NCBI RefSeq assembly: GCF_900117455.1
Contig: NZ_FPHO01000002.1
Span: forward strand, 744,001-808,000
Reading direction: 5' to 3'
Origin: Hyphomicrobium sp. CS1GBMeth3
Lineage (GTDB): Bacteria; Pseudomonadota; Alphaproteobacteria; Rhizobiales; Hyphomicrobiaceae
DNA: 64,000 nt
Shown here: in pieces, positions 1-8,459 of the stretch
How positions within the stretch are numbered: the first letter of the stretch is position 1
How the letters are laid out: each line of letters starts with the position of its first letter
Notes under the pieces: model-generated
Seen by the model: the letters and a program-made list of their open reading frames with translations, nothing else
Database searches by the model: none
Told to the model about the DNA's origin: nothing
Program-made: the position numbers and the translations under genes

Positions 1-281
1 CCTGGCGAGGCGGTGCGTTCCATCAGCTCAAGCAAACGCTCTTCGTCGGGATGCACGCCGGGCCGCAGCCATAGCGCCGCTCCCACGTATCCGTACGAAC
101 AGAAGGCACCGCCGTGCGCGAAAGCCGCGCCGCCAAACGCGCGGACGACCTTCGGCATAACCGTTATGTATTGGTGTGCCTCCGGCCAGACCCACCGCGT
201 CATTGGATCCCCACCAAAAGCAAGGATCACCGTAGCGATTACTTGATTTTCATCGTCCGGACTCGTGGTTCGCACCTTCAC
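1..281 (-). CDS. GNAT family N-acetyltransferase, C-terminus cut by window edge
   Basis: Reverse-strand translation runs unbroken to the left edge and matches the N-terminal part of a GNAT subfamily: an ILAFGGDPMTRWVWPE segment, then VVRAFGG, FAHGGAFCS and a GAALWLRPGVHPDEE stretch. These are the first strands and helices of the acetyl-CoA-dependent fold; the acetyl-CoA loop would lie outside the window. A GTG at 281 is preceded by GGAGG at a good distance. An in-frame ATG at 293 without a ribosome site is the alternative start. The substrate cannot be told. The frame is convincing; the family call rests on remembered conserved segments. Confidence 0.72.
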   Translation of the reverse strand, partial: MKVRTTSPDDENQVIATVILAFGGDPMTRWVWPEAHQYITVMPKVVRAFGGAAFAHGGAFCSYGYVGAALWLRPGVHPDEERLLELMERTASP

Positions 282-511
282 GCTATCCTCCATGATGCTG
301 GGCGCCCGAGTTCGTGGGCCATGTGGGAGTTTCACGAAGTTCGACGAAATAGCGCCTGACGGTGGCTTCGGGCCACTAGCGACCTAATCGGTCTTTTCTG
401 CCAGTGCGCCGCACAAAGGCGCACCGTCCCAGAAGCGGCCATCGCCGCGTTCGAAGTCGGCGCCCCCCGTGCGCACGCCGACTAAGTCTACTGATAGGTG
501 CAATGCAGCCA

Positions 512-1150
512 TCAGATGTCGATCTTCTCCGCGATCTCGATCGCATCGTCGACCTCGATACCGAGGTAACGCACCGTGCTCTCGATCTTTGAATGTCCGA
601 GCAGAAGCTGGACAGCTCTGAGGTTGCCGGTCCTCCGATAGATTAGCACTGCCTTTGTGCGTCGCAGCGAATGCGTGCCGAATTTCGCCGGATCAAGGCC
701 TATACTGGCAACCCACTCGTGGACGAGCCGGGCATACTGTCTCGTAGTCAGTCCGTGGAAGCCTCCGCCGCGACCAGCAAACAAGAATTGCCCGGATTTG
801 CGCCCGGTCATCCTTAGATAATCGTCGATGGCCAAGCGAGTTTGGTCCGTCAGCTCGAACCGCACGGGCCGGCCCGTCTTCTTCTGCCGGATTGTCGCTC
901 GATCCATCGCATAGCCGCTCGGCGCAACATCATCAACGCGGAGCGCGACAACGTCACAGCCTCGGAGCTTGCTGTCGATGGCCAAATTAAAAAGTGCTAG
1001 GTCCCGCTTCCGATCTGCCATCTGAAGCTTCGTTCTTATCGACCAAACGTGGCTTGGCCGCAGTGGCGGCTTTGCCCCGATAAGCTTTCCCTTGTTCCAA
1101 GGCTCGTTGCGGACAGGCTTCAGATTTTTAGTTTCGTGATTGTTGTCCAT
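512..1150 (-). CDS. Short tyrosine recombinase/integrase
   Basis: A 212-residue tyrosine-type site-specific recombinase made almost only of the catalytic domain. The expected active-site set is visible: R63 (KLRGCD), K91 (QKKTGRP), H160 and R163 (THSLRR), H186 (LLGHSKIES) and the nucleophile Y195 (VRYLG). There is no full N-terminal SAM-like core-binding domain; only about 40 residues precede the catalytic part, whereas phage integrases are usually 330-400 residues. Such short forms are common in Hyphomicrobiales accessory DNA. It stands at the edge of a region of small unknown genes, which fits a mobile or formerly mobile island. No att site or tRNA target was seen. Confidence 0.85.
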   Translation of the reverse strand: MDNNHETKNLKPVRNEPWNKGKLIGAKPPLRPSHVWSIRTKLQMADRKRDLALFNLAIDSKLRGCDVVALRVDDVAPSGYAMDRATIRQKKTGRPVRFELTDQTRLAIDDYLRMTGRKSGQFLFAGRGGGFHGLTTRQYARLVHEWVASIGLDPAKFGTHSLRRTKAVLIYRRTGNLRAVQLLLGHSKIESTVRYLGIEVDDAIEIAEKIDI

Positions 1151-1685
1151 GGTCTGTCTCCTTATTTGAGAGACAGATCAGCATGCGCCTGTACGAGCCG
1201 AGGAGCGAATGTCCCGACCGGATTCGGGCTCAAAATCTTCCGAAGCTGCTCAACCGGGGTTGTTTGTCGTTCGATGCATTGAGCGCGCCATGCTTGGCGG
1301 CATTGATGGCAGGCTCATGAAGGACAAGACTGAGGTTGCTCGTAGCGCTGGCCGCCGGCAGGACAGGCAGCCCCGTAAGGACCGTGCCGCGAAAAGGTCG
1401 GAGTACTGTCTTAAGAACCGTTCGCAATGGCACAGGCTCTTGATCATTCTCAGCATTATGGTCCTGGGCGAGCGTGTGTGCATCCGGCCGAGCGACGCGA
1501 CGACGTAGAATATTGTCGTCCGTCGTTTCTGGCTGATGTCGATAGTCCTAAAGACGGCGAAATCCACTGCGCAACCGTAGGGGTGGACTTTTGCGCCCCG
1601 GCACCCCATATCAGGCCTATCGCTGGCACGAATAGGCTCCAGCGGCTGAGAGATGCGAGTGCTCCCGCCAGATTGGAGCACAGTC
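1151..1685. other. Intergenic stretch without a supported gene
   Basis: Open frames exist on both strands (for example 1209-1508 plus and 1250-1780 minus), but their translations are Arg/Ser-rich, lack ribosome sites and resemble no family. I see no RNA gene or repeat here. The part near 1151-1200 must hold the integrase promoter. Confidence 0.4.
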
Positions 1686-2105
1686 ATGCCCTTTCCGCAG
1701 GATCCTCCCGGTTTTAGTCGCGACGCGGCCCGGCTCCTCGACATTGCAATGACGAGGGCGTGGATGGAACGCGTAGCCATTGGTGCGTCTCAAAGCGGCG
1801 CCGACGCGAATCTTTGCGCAACGTTATGGGGCAAAGTGGACCGCCTTGAGCGACTCCAGTCTGGCGAGCGCGGCGGCAAAAGAAAGGATCCAGCGAAACA
1901 GATGGCAGCGCATAGGTTCAAAGTCGGCCAGAGCGTGATCTTTCATTCTCCTCAGAGATCCGTTGGTCCATCCGTAGTCACCATCCTGCGTCTGCTACCA
2001 ATCGAGGGGCAAGATCTCACCTACAGGATCAAATCGACCGACGAGGGTTTTGAACGCGTGGCCAAGGAACGTGAACTTGCGAGCCTTCAGGAGGGAAATG
2101 CCTGA
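1686..2105 (+). CDS. Conserved hypothetical protein with small beta-barrel-like C-terminus
   Basis: A 139-residue protein. The start at 1686 is chosen because GGAG lies 8 bases upstream; an in-frame ATG at 1653 lacks this. The first 75 residues are helical and charged. The last 60 begin with FKVGQSVIF and contain YRIKSTDEGFERV, a pattern of short hypothetical proteins in Hyphomicrobiales that resembles a small SH3-like barrel. It is the first of a tight run of four small genes, and its TGA overlaps the next ATG by one base, so translation is probably coupled. The function is unknown. Confidence 0.6.
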   Translation: MPFPQDPPGFSRDAARLLDIAMTRAWMERVAIGASQSGADANLCATLWGKVDRLERLQSGERGGKRKDPAKQMAAHRFKVGQSVIFHSPQRSVGPSVVTILRLLPIEGQDLTYRIKSTDEGFERVAKERELASLQEGNA

Positions 2106-2377
2106 TGATCGAGGCATTCGACTACAGTGCTCCAGCAGAGTTGTTCCCGTCGAAGGGCAAGGGCTTTCGGCGTAAAATGGTTTCATATCGTCGCTTTGAG
2201 TCTGCGGCCGTCGCCATCCGCTATGCCATCGAGGAACTGGAACCCGACAAACTAGTCGGCGCCGTTCTCGAGATAGATGAGGATCGCTATGACGACGTCG
2301 CGATCCGCAATCTCTACGCGAGCGACGGGTACCCGCTGCCACGGCTCAACACCAATCAAGAAGGGAGCTTCGTGTGA
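2105..2377 (+). CDS. Conserved hypothetical protein, small
   Basis: A 90-residue acidic soluble protein. Segments such as VSYRRFESAAVAIRYAIEEL and LEIDEDRYDDVAIRNLY look like a family of small uncharacterised proteins seen in Bradyrhizobium and Methylobacterium relatives. Its start codon overlaps the stop of the preceding gene (TGATG) and its own stop overlaps the next start (GTGA), so it sits inside a translationally coupled unit. No catalytic or metal-binding motif is visible and no function can be given. Confidence 0.65.
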   Translation: MIEAFDYSAPAELFPSKGKGFRRKMVSYRRFESAAVAIRYAIEELEPDKLVGAVLEIDEDRYDDVAIRNLYASDGYPLPRLNTNQEGSFV

Positions 2378-2592
2378 AACGCGATTTCCAGGTCTTTCAA
2401 GGCGCCAATGATAATTGGGTCGTGTTGAGCCAGATAGGTATTCCCTTACTTGCTTCGCGACGCCAAGGTGTAGCCGAAGCCTTTGGCAAAGCTCTGGCAC
2501 ATCGTGCGAGCGTCGCGTTGATCGTTCACCATCACGGCGAGCCAAGCGCGCACTACTCCGGGCGCGACCTCACCTACGCGAACAGGCTCTAA
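2374..2592 (+). CDS. DUF2188-like small protein
   Basis: A 72-residue protein starting with GTG in a four-base overlap with the upstream gene. It begins DFQVFQGANDNWVV and has an alanine-rich helix followed by ALIVHHHGEPSAHYSG. That layout (strand, helix, then a hydrophobic strand with a turn) resembles DUF2188 proteins, but the conserved HxxDGxI core is only loosely present. It is part of the coupled run from 1686 to about 2592. The role is unknown. Confidence 0.55.
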   Translation: MKRDFQVFQGANDNWVVLSQIGIPLLASRRQGVAEAFGKALAHRASVALIVHHHGEPSAHYSGRDLTYANRL

Positions 2593-2606
2593 GACGGGAG
2601 CCGAGA

Positions 2607-2906
2607 TTGTTCAGACTGGCTGCTGGCTGGAACCCTATTGACCCACAATCCTCTTGCCTGGCGAGAGACGTCTATTTGGATGACACACTCGTGGGCCGCA
2701 TCGTCGACACGACGGCAGATGTCTATCTAACCAGTCCTTCCAACATTCGCATTTTCGAAGCAGATCTACTGCACAATGAGGTCTGGGAAACGGGTGACGA
2801 ACGGTTTACGGACGAGCGCAGTGCGTTGCGATCGCTCGAAAAGCGTCTGAGCGCGTCGCGGAGGGCTAGCGCAGCGCGCGGCGCCCACGATCCGCTGCCC
2901 AAATAA
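2607..2906 (+). CDS. Hypothetical protein, TTG start proposed
   Basis: The open frame reaches back to 2415, but that part overlaps the upstream gene out of frame. A TTG at 2607 with GGGAG six bases upstream gives a 99-residue product and is preferred. The protein has a beta-rich middle (DVYLDDTLVGRIVDTTADVYL) and a basic alanine/arginine C-terminus. No family was recognised. It lies 14 bases after the preceding stop and probably belongs to the same transcript. Confidence 0.45.
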   Translation: MFRLAAGWNPIDPQSSCLARDVYLDDTLVGRIVDTTADVYLTSPSNIRIFEADLLHNEVWETGDERFTDERSALRSLEKRLSASRRASAARGAHDPLPK

Positions 2907-2958
2907 CCCTTATCCGCCTGCGCGCAGAGAGTATCTTGACCACCAATTAGGAAGAGTC

Positions 2959-3171
2959 ATGCAACTTGGAACCGTAAAGTTCTATAATTCTGAAAGAGGC
3001 TTTGGTTTCATTCAGCCAGATGATGGCGGAAAGGACGTGTTCATCCACGCGACAGCCCTCGAGCGATCCGGTGCGCACATCCTCCTCAGTGAGGGGCAAA
3101 AGGTGACCTTCGATATCCAGGAGGATCGCCGGTCCGGAAGAATTTCTGTCTCGAACATTCGCACCGACTGA
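2959..3171 (+). CDS. Cold-shock protein, CspA family
   Basis: A 70-residue single cold-shock domain of the usual length. The RNP1-type segment (RGFGFIQPDDGG) and the RNP2-type segment (DVFIHATALERSG) that bind single-stranded RNA and DNA are both intact. The spacing GGAAGAGTC before the ATG gives a reasonable ribosome site. Such proteins act in the cytoplasm as RNA chaperones. A second, divergent copy on the other strand at 3849-4058 is about 60 percent alike, so these are paralogues and not a recent duplication. Confidence 0.93.
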   Translation: MQLGTVKFYNSERGFGFIQPDDGGKDVFIHATALERSGAHILLSEGQKVTFDIQEDRRSGRISVSNIRTD

Positions 3172-3306
3172 TTGCGCGCTCACGTGCCGGCAGCACTTCG
3201 CGGCATCGCCTGTCGCTGGAGTAGACGACGTCAGTCTCGGGTACGTCACGTACGTTAGAGTTCTTCGGCGTACCGGAAATGGTTCGATGCGCCCAGGAGC
3301 ATACTC

Positions 3307-3435
3307 GTGGCACCCGATCCCCGGCCGAACGATACGAGCGATTTTGCGGCGACCTCAGCGCTGATCCTGTTCGTCGCATTCGTCGCCTTAGTCCTTGCTG
3401 CCGGATACATTGGGCACATCATGGCAGGTCAATAA
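3307..3435 (+). CDS. Small single-pass membrane protein, 42 residues
   Basis: A short frame starting GTG at 3307 with AGGAG about seven bases upstream. A polar N-terminus (PDPRPNDTSDF) is followed by one hydrophobic helix, ALILFVAFVALVLAAGYIG, and a short tail. The clean ribosome site, the one-helix design and a similar small protein at 4850-4987 support it as real. The function is unknown. Confidence 0.45.
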   Translation: MAPDPRPNDTSDFAATSALILFVAFVALVLAAGYIGHIMAGQ

Positions 3436-3461
3436 CCAGCATCCGACGTTGACCATGGGCG

Positions 3462-3815
3462 TCAGTGGCTAGTCTGTTCACTAGTTCCGACAGGTCGGAG
3501 TTGTCCGGCAACGACTTGCGCCTGCCATTCGGGATCGAGAGCGATACCAAGAATCGTCCGGCACTGTTCGCACAGGAATTGGATGGCAGGCACGGTCCGC
3601 TTCGATCCCTCATCGCGTGCACGAAAATACTCGATGAGAACATGGGACTCCGCATTGCATTTTGGGCACTTCCCGCTCACGGCATTCTCCTGCTTCGCGT
3701 GATATTGGATGCGTTCGACGTATGATAATCCTCCAATGGGGAAGGTTAGACTCGTACGTTGGGACCCAACTTGCCGGCGCTCATGACCTATCGGGCAAGA
3801 TCCAAGCGCCGGCAT
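3462..3815 (-). CDS. Zinc-ribbon-like hypothetical protein
   Basis: The reliable part is the last 80 or so residues, which carry two CxxC pairs, CPKC and CEQC, about 35 residues apart, as in a small zinc-binding fold. The start is uncertain. The ATG at 3815 has no ribosome site, while a strong GGAGG near 3732 is followed by codons Tyr-Val-Glu-Arg but no ATG, GTG or TTG, so the native start may have mutated or be non-canonical. It lies convergent to the small membrane gene and beside a cold-shock gene on the same strand. A nucleic-acid-binding or structural role is possible; none can be shown. Confidence 0.55.
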   Translation of the reverse strand: MPALGSCPIGHERRQVGSQRTSLTFPIGGLSYVERIQYHAKQENAVSGKCPKCNAESHVLIEYFRARDEGSKRTVPAIQFLCEQCRTILGIALDPEWQAQVVAGQLRPVGTSEQTSH

Positions 3816-3848
3816 TTACGGTAAAGTGCCTGACGTGCGTGACTGCGT

Positions 3849-4058
3849 TCAGCTTACTTGAATATTTACGACGGCAGTCTTACCGGAACGCCGATCCTGT
3901 TCGGTATCGAAAGAGACCTTCTGTCCTTCCGTCAGGCTCGTCAGCCCGGCACGTTCGAGTGCACTCGCGTGGACAAACACATCGCTTCCTCCGTTGTCTG
4001 GCGCGATGAATCCGTAGCCTTTTTGTCCATTATAAAATTTGACTGTTCCCGTGTTCAT
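3849..4058 (-). CDS. Cold-shock protein, CspA family (second copy)
   Basis: A 69-residue cold-shock domain beginning [14 protein letters not shown]. The RNP1-like [10 protein letters not shown] and RNP2-like [13 protein letters not shown] are intact. The start at 4058 is chosen over the longer frame because the family starts there and TTGGAG lies just upstream. The region upstream contains a perfect small hairpin (4150-4166), which could belong to a 5' leader, as cold-shock messages often have structured leaders. Confidence 0.93.
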   Translation of the reverse strand: MNTGTVKFYNGQKGYGFIAPDNGGSDVFVHASALERAGLTSLTEGQKVSFDTEQDRRSGKTAVVNIQVS

Positions 4059-4410
4059 GATCACTCCAATCATTGATGCTAACGAGCCGGCGCACGCCGT
4101 GAGGTGCACGCCAGCTCTACGTTTCGATTTTTGGGGTATATGAACATACGCTCAGCGGCGCTGAGCACAGCGGCCCGTATTCCGGCCAAACTCGATGTGT
4201 TAAAGTAAGAGCAGCCCCCATTCATTGCAAGGGTTCATCCTCATCTGAGTAGTTTCCGAGGGTGCCTCGGCGGTCCATAGCCCGCTACCGTTCCGCAATC
4301 CACCATCGCAGGCATCGGCCATCGTCTCCCACTCTCCCGCACGTAGGAGCGGGCTCAAGCTCACAGCTTCCGGAGAAGCCCGCGCATTTGGGACGTAGGA
4401 GGAAATCAGA
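4059..4410. other. Intergenic region upstream of the minus-strand csp gene
   Basis: It contains a perfect 6-bp-stem hairpin at 4150-4166 (GCTCAG, CGGCG, CTGAGC) and is presumably the leader and promoter of the cold-shock gene. The frames across it look like noise. No other element was recognised. Confidence 0.35.
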
Positions 4411-4647
4411 ATGTCCATGCGGACACCGGAACAGATTGCCCAACGAATAATGGAACTGCTTGATCAAAGGCACACCAAGCCCGGCGAGCACGATATGTTT
4501 GGTGCCATAGCGGCGCGGCTCGCCAATGAGGAGATCATGGGGACCGAATTGAATGATGGCGTAGAATTTGGAGTGGCGAACGGCTGGTTCAGTTTGAGAG
4601 GTCCCCGAATTTGGCGGAGGTCCGCAAACTCGGGGCAGAAGACATGA
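4411..4647 (+). CDS. Hypothetical protein
   Basis: A 78-residue protein with a strong ribosome site (AGGAGG) before the ATG at 4411; a second Met two codons later is also possible. The first 60 residues form an amphipathic, acidic, probably helical domain (PEQIAQRIMELLDQRH, then FGAIAARLANEEIMG); the tail is basic. It stands alone between two untranslated stretches. No family was recognised. Confidence 0.6.
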   Translation: MSMRTPEQIAQRIMELLDQRHTKPGEHDMFGAIAARLANEEIMGTELNDGVEFGVANGWFSLRGPRIWRRSANSGQKT

Positions 4648-4849
4648 TTGCCCCACGGTGACGTTCCGCCCCGCAAGCCGTTGATGCCCCAGCATCTGTC
4701 CTTGTGTTCTGAGTAGATTCCGACACTAACGGGCAATGCCCTTCCATCCTATTGTCGGGTCTGACACGTGCGTCCGGATTTGAGCATGCATGGGCACTGT
4801 CGCCGTTCACAATGCGAGATTGAGTGCCAGAAACAAGGATTTTTCCCTT

Positions 4850-4987
4850 ATGAATGATCCGACTCCTCCCTTCGTTGCCGAGAAGACCGGCTGGCGGACG
4901 CTTGCGCCGTGGATTCCGTCATTGCTCGTTCCAATCGTGCTTGCACTGGTGCTCGTAGCATACGTGGTGTTCCAGGCCGCCAACTAG
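4850..4987 (+). CDS. Small single-pass membrane protein, 45 residues
   Basis: The start at 4850 is preferred to 4790 because the upstream part reads as non-coding and AAGGA lies about 11 bases before this ATG. The product has a proline-rich cytoplasmic start (NDPTPPFVAEKTGW) and one long hydrophobic helix, IPSLLVPIVLALVLVAYVV. Its design matches the 42-residue protein at 3307-3435. It ends 26 bases before the DUF1488 gene and could share its transcript. The function is unknown. Confidence 0.5.
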   Translation: MNDPTPPFVAEKTGWRTLAPWIPSLLVPIVLALVLVAYVVFQAAN

Positions 4988-5013
4988 AGCAAGGAGGAAG
5001 GTGACGTCACACA

Positions 5014-5277
5014 ATGACGCTGAGTTTTCCCAATCGGAGCCGCAGCTACGACGCACGCGGACGCCGCGTGCGCTTTTGGGGTTATGATGGTGCGCTCGAG
5101 ATCAGCTTCTTCCTTGATCAGCGCGCCTTCTCCCGCATGAGCCCAAATCCGAAGATGGACGAGACGGGAATTCTCATTGCGTTCGACCGCCATCGAGATC
5201 AAATCCTCGACGTCGCGTCGAAACTATATTCCGGGCGCCGCAGAGACGCCTACACACTGCAGGCATCAGACTTCTGA
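5014..5277 (+). CDS. DUF1488 family protein
   Basis: An 87-residue protein. The opening TLSFPNRSRSYD and the core VRFWGYDGALEISFFL, followed by LIAFDRHRDQILDVASKLY and a closing segment ending ASDF, match the DUF1488 family over its whole length. Family members are small soluble proteins of unknown function found widely in alphaproteobacteria. It converges on the large histidine kinase, whose stop is 14 bases away on the other strand. Confidence 0.85.
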   Translation: MTLSFPNRSRSYDARGRRVRFWGYDGALEISFFLDQRAFSRMSPNPKMDETGILIAFDRHRDQILDVASKLYSGRRRDAYTLQASDF

Positions 5278-5291
5278 TCGTGCGGGGCCGC

Positions 5292-7940
5292 TCAAGCCGC
5301 CGCGATCGCGATTCGGATCAAGGCGGGAAGCGACTTGGAGCCGGTCTTCCTCATAATGGCCGCCCGATGATTGTCCACGGTGCGTTGACTGATGCCAAGG
5401 TCGGCGGCAATGTTCTTGCTCGGATGTCCGGCCATGACGAGGTCCATGATCTGGCGTTGGCGTGCCGTCAGGCCTGCGACGAGAGAGATAGCCTGCTCTC
5501 GCGCCGCAGAGGGTCTGCCTCCATCGAGCTCGAATGCGCGCGCAATGCTCGCAAGCAGCTCCACGTGACCGACCGGCTTTTGAATAAAGTCGGAGGCACC
5601 CGCTTTCATCGCCTCGACGGCTAGAGCAATGTCTCCGTCGCCAGTTATCATGACTGTGGGCAGTGTACAGTTCTCCGCTCTGAGGCGCTCGATCAATTCG
5701 AGACCGGTCATGCCGGGCAATCGGGCGTCGATCAGCAGACAGCCATCGGATCGCTCGGCGTGCAGGAACTCCTCGCCATTTGTAAAGATTTCTACTGCAT
5801 AGCCATGCTCGTGGAGCAGATCCCGCATTGCCCTGAGGACAACGGCGTCATCGTCAACAACGAACACCCTCTGTACCGCGGAAGGATCCGCGGATGATGG
5901 CACGTCGGTCGCGGCGTCGGGTCTATTTTTCGTCGCCTTGACCAGAAGGTGCTGGATTAGGCTTATGAGCTGCTGCGATTTGACCGGCTTATTGAGCTGA
6001 ATGTGCCCCTGATCAGCAACAGCGCGCAACGTGATGGTCGCGATGTCACCCGTCAGGACGATGGCGGGGATGTCTCGGCCGAGCTGCTGTCGCAGGCCCG
6101 CGATGGCTTCGAGGCCGCTCGCCCCGCAAGACAGGTTATAGTCCGCGATCACGAGATCCAGTTCCGTAGCGTCTTTTCCCGCGATATCAAGTGCTGTAGC
6201 GACATCGCCTGCCACCGTCGCTCGATGTCCCTCCTGATCGAGAAGCATCTTGATCATATTCCGGACGATTGGATCGTCGTCGATGATCAGGATTGTGCCG
6301 ACAACGGGGACCGAGTTCTCCTGGACTGCGCGTATGGGCCGTGTCTCACCGCCTTCGCCCGCGTCACCGATCCGTACCTCTACCGCAAATGCCGACCCGT
6401 AGCCGGGGATCGAGCGGACATCGATCGAATGGCCGAGCAGATCTCCTATCCGCTTGACGATTGAAAGGCCGAGCCCAAGACCCAGACTGCTGTCGCGAGC
6501 TGGATTTGCGAGCTGGTGGAACTCATCGAATATTTTCCGAGCCTGCTCCATGGGTAGGCCGATGCCCGTGTCGAGCACCTCGATACGAATGATCCCCTCT
6601 CGCCGCCGACATCCCAGAAGCAGCTTGCCCTTGCTCGTGTATTTGACGGCATTCGAGATCAAATTGTGAAGCATTTGCCCAAGGAGCTTGGGATCACTTC
6701 GTGCAACGAGGCTGCAAGGGACCACGTGCCACTGCAGTCCCTTTTCCTCGGCAAGGTAGGCGAAATCGGCTTTCAGCCTTGCAAGCAGGCTGCTGATGGG
6801 GAAATTGACGATATTGGGCTGCACAACGCCGGCTTCGAGCTGGTTTATGTCGAGCAACTTGTCGAGCATGCTCGACATGGCACCAACCGTGTCGTCTAAG
6901 CGCTCGAGCAACTGAAGCGTATGTTCGTCGCGCGCACGTTTTTTCAATATCCCTTGCAGCAGATTGATAGTCTGTAAGGGCTGGCGCAGATCGTGACTGG
7001 CAGCGGCCAGGAACCGCGATTTGCCGATATTGGCATTCTCGGCAAGCGCCTTTGCGGCTGCCAGCGCCTTGCTCTCGCGCTTCGCGTCTGTGACGTCGAC
7101 GATCGACAGAAGCACGTTCAGATTTCCCAAGGGGCTGTCTCCGATGGCACGGGCGCTCACCATGAAGGACCGGACGCCGCACGTCGGCAATGTTAGCGTG
7201 ATTTCCGTATCAGCCACTCCTGCGCCGCTCGAAAGAAGCGCGGCAAGATACTTTTGCATCTCCGGCACATCGAGATGGGAGCCAAAGTCTAGGAGGTGGC
7301 GACCGACGATGGTTGCCGGTTCGATTTCGAATACCCGGTAGAAGGATGTCGAGGCAGAAACGACGCGAAGCTCTGTATCCAAGACGACGAGAGGTTGTTC
7401 GATCGTAGCAATGATACCTTCGGAATACGCGCGCGCGGATTGACTCTCTCTTTGGACTACCTTGACTTCGGAGATGTCTACAAAGGTGATGAGCACTCCA
7501 TCGACATGCTTCTCATCGCTGCGATAGGGCCGGACTCCGCAGATATAACAAGTCCCGTCATCGGTTTCGACTTCGCGCCGAATAGGAGCAACCGTATCGA
7601 AGACGGCATGCACGTCGCTCAGAATGTCGTCGGCCCTGAAGCGATGCGTGAGCTCGCCGAGCGGGCGCCCGATGTCGCTCGCCGTGACGTCGAACAGCGG
7701 CGTGATCGCCGGTGTGAAGAAGCGGATCCTCAAAGCCCGGTCGAGCACAACGATGGGCAGGTCGGAGCTGTTGAGGATGTTGTTGAGGTCGTCGGACGCC
7801 ACGCGCAAATGCTTCGCCCCCTCCGGAAGCTGACTGTTCGACACGGTGAGCTTCTCGCTGATGGTTTCGCGTTTCGGCGCGCACTCCCCGGACGGCAGCT
7901 TTCGGGATGCCTTCGGCGCACCAGGACGAGGCCCGGTCAT
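5292..7940 (-). CDS. Hybrid histidine kinase with two receiver domains and a FixJ-type DNA-binding domain
   Basis: An 882-residue signalling protein. Approximate order: a PAS domain (50-158) of the type found behind CheB-CheR modules, a second PAS (170-288), HisKA with the phospho-acceptor H316 in ASHDLRQPLQ, an HATPase domain (about 415-525; N-box at 426-430, DTGIGLP at 457, GLGLGL at 487), receiver 1 with D600, receiver 2 with D738, and a LuxR/FixJ helix-turn-helix (820-880, ending KTGSKSLPALIRIA). The protein can therefore sense, autophosphorylate, pass phosphate on and bind DNA in one chain. No transmembrane helix is visible, so it should be cytoplasmic. The first 45 residues resemble the linker that joins CheR to PAS in CheB-CheR-PAS-kinase fusions, but both chemotaxis domains are absent. 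No partner regulator lies nearby. The ligand and targets are unknown. Confidence 0.9.
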   Translation of the reverse strand: MTGPRPGAPKASRKLPSGECAPKRETISEKLTVSNSQLPEGAKHLRVASDDLNNILNSSDLPIVVLDRALRIRFFTPAITPLFDVTASDIGRPLGELTHRFRADDILSDVHAVFDTVAPIRREVETDDGTCYICGVRPYRSDEKHVDGVLITFVDISEVKVVQRESQSARAYSEGIIATIEQPLVVLDTELRVVSASTSFYRVFEIEPATIVGRHLLDFGSHLDVPEMQKYLAALLSSGAGVADTEITLTLPTCGVRSFMVSARAIGDSPLGNLNVLLSIVDVTDAKRESKALAAAKALAENANIGKSRFLAAASHDLRQPLQTINLLQGILKKRARDEHTLQLLERLDDTVGAMSSMLDKLLDINQLEAGVVQPNIVNFPISSLLARLKADFAYLAEEKGLQWHVVPCSLVARSDPKLLGQMLHNLISNAVKYTSKGKLLLGCRRREGIIRIEVLDTGIGLPMEQARKIFDEFHQLANPARDSSLGLGLGLSIVKRIGDLLGHSIDVRSIPGYGSAFAVEVRIGDAGEGGETRPIRAVQENSVPVVGTILIIDDDPIVRNMIKMLLDQEGHRATVAGDVATALDIAGKDATELDLVIADYNLSCGASGLEAIAGLRQQLGRDIPAIVLTGDIATITLRAVADQGHIQLNKPVKSQQLISLIQHLLVKATKNRPDAATDVPSSADPSAVQRVFVVDDDAVVLRAMRDLLHEHGYAVEIFTNGEEFLHAERSDGCLLIDARLPGMTGLELIERLRAENCTLPTVMITGDGDIALAVEAMKAGASDFIQKPVGHVELLASIARAFELDGGRPSAAREQAISLVAGLTARQRQIMDLVMAGHPSKNIAADLGISQRTVDNHRAAIMRKTGSKSLPALIRIAIAAA

Positions 7941-8177
7941 GATCCTGCTTTCTGTGCGCGCTCGCCCACAATGGGTAATGCAAGCGAATACATCCTAGCA
8001 CGTATTGTCCCGCCGCGGCCTGCGTTGACTCTGACAATGGGAACGCGTCGCAAAGCGTGATCAGATCGACGCGTACCTCCTCCAAGTGGCGGCGCCATAG
8101 GTACATTCCGAGTCTAAGCTTTGCCCGAACAGAGGAGCACTGTCGGCATGAACTGAACCATCAAACCGGTGACATTC

Positions 8178-8357
8178 ATGATCGACGACCAAACAAAAGC
8201 CTCTGACACTCCAATTGCCGCGGCACCCGATACCCCGACCGAGCCGTCTAAGACACCGACCGGAAGTCCGCCGACCGTCGGCGAGCCAGAAACGGTTGCC
8301 AATCCCGCCGTCAAGTCGGAGCAAAAGCCAGCGCCGCCCGCGCCGCAGAAGATCTAG
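8178..8357 (+). CDS. Short proline-rich hypothetical protein
   Basis: A 59-residue frame, low in complexity: alternating Pro, Thr, Glu and Ala with no hydrophobic core, so probably disordered. GGTGA lies just before the ATG at 8178; an in-frame GTG at 8169 is the other possible start. A strong hairpin follows at 8401-8427, in agreement with a transcribed small gene. No homologue was recognised, and the composition alone cannot exclude a chance frame. Confidence 0.35.
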   Translation: MIDDQTKASDTPIAAAPDTPTEPSKTPTGSPPTVGEPETVANPAVKSEQKPAPPAPQKI

Positions 8358-8400
8358 GTCAGCGCGCGACCGACGTCTCAAAACGGCTAGTCGCAGCGCC

Positions 8401-8427
8401 GAGCCAGTGCACCATGTGCACTGGCTC
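8401..8427. terminator. Perfect 11-bp stem hairpin, terminator-like
   Basis: GAGCCAGTGCA, loop CCATG, TGCACTGGCTC. The stem is perfect and lies between two plus-strand genes. The following bases are GCTCTTCGTTCGTT, a weak T-rich tail. It could end the transcript from 8178 or protect its 3' end. Confidence 0.55.
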
Positions 8428-8459
8428 GCTCTTCGTTCGTTCGGCAACGGAGCGCTCGT

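Noticed and set aside
1250..1780. Minus-strand frame of 176 codons, checked as a decayed transposase
   Set aside because: No DDE or helix-turn-helix pattern; overlaps a better-supported plus-strand start.
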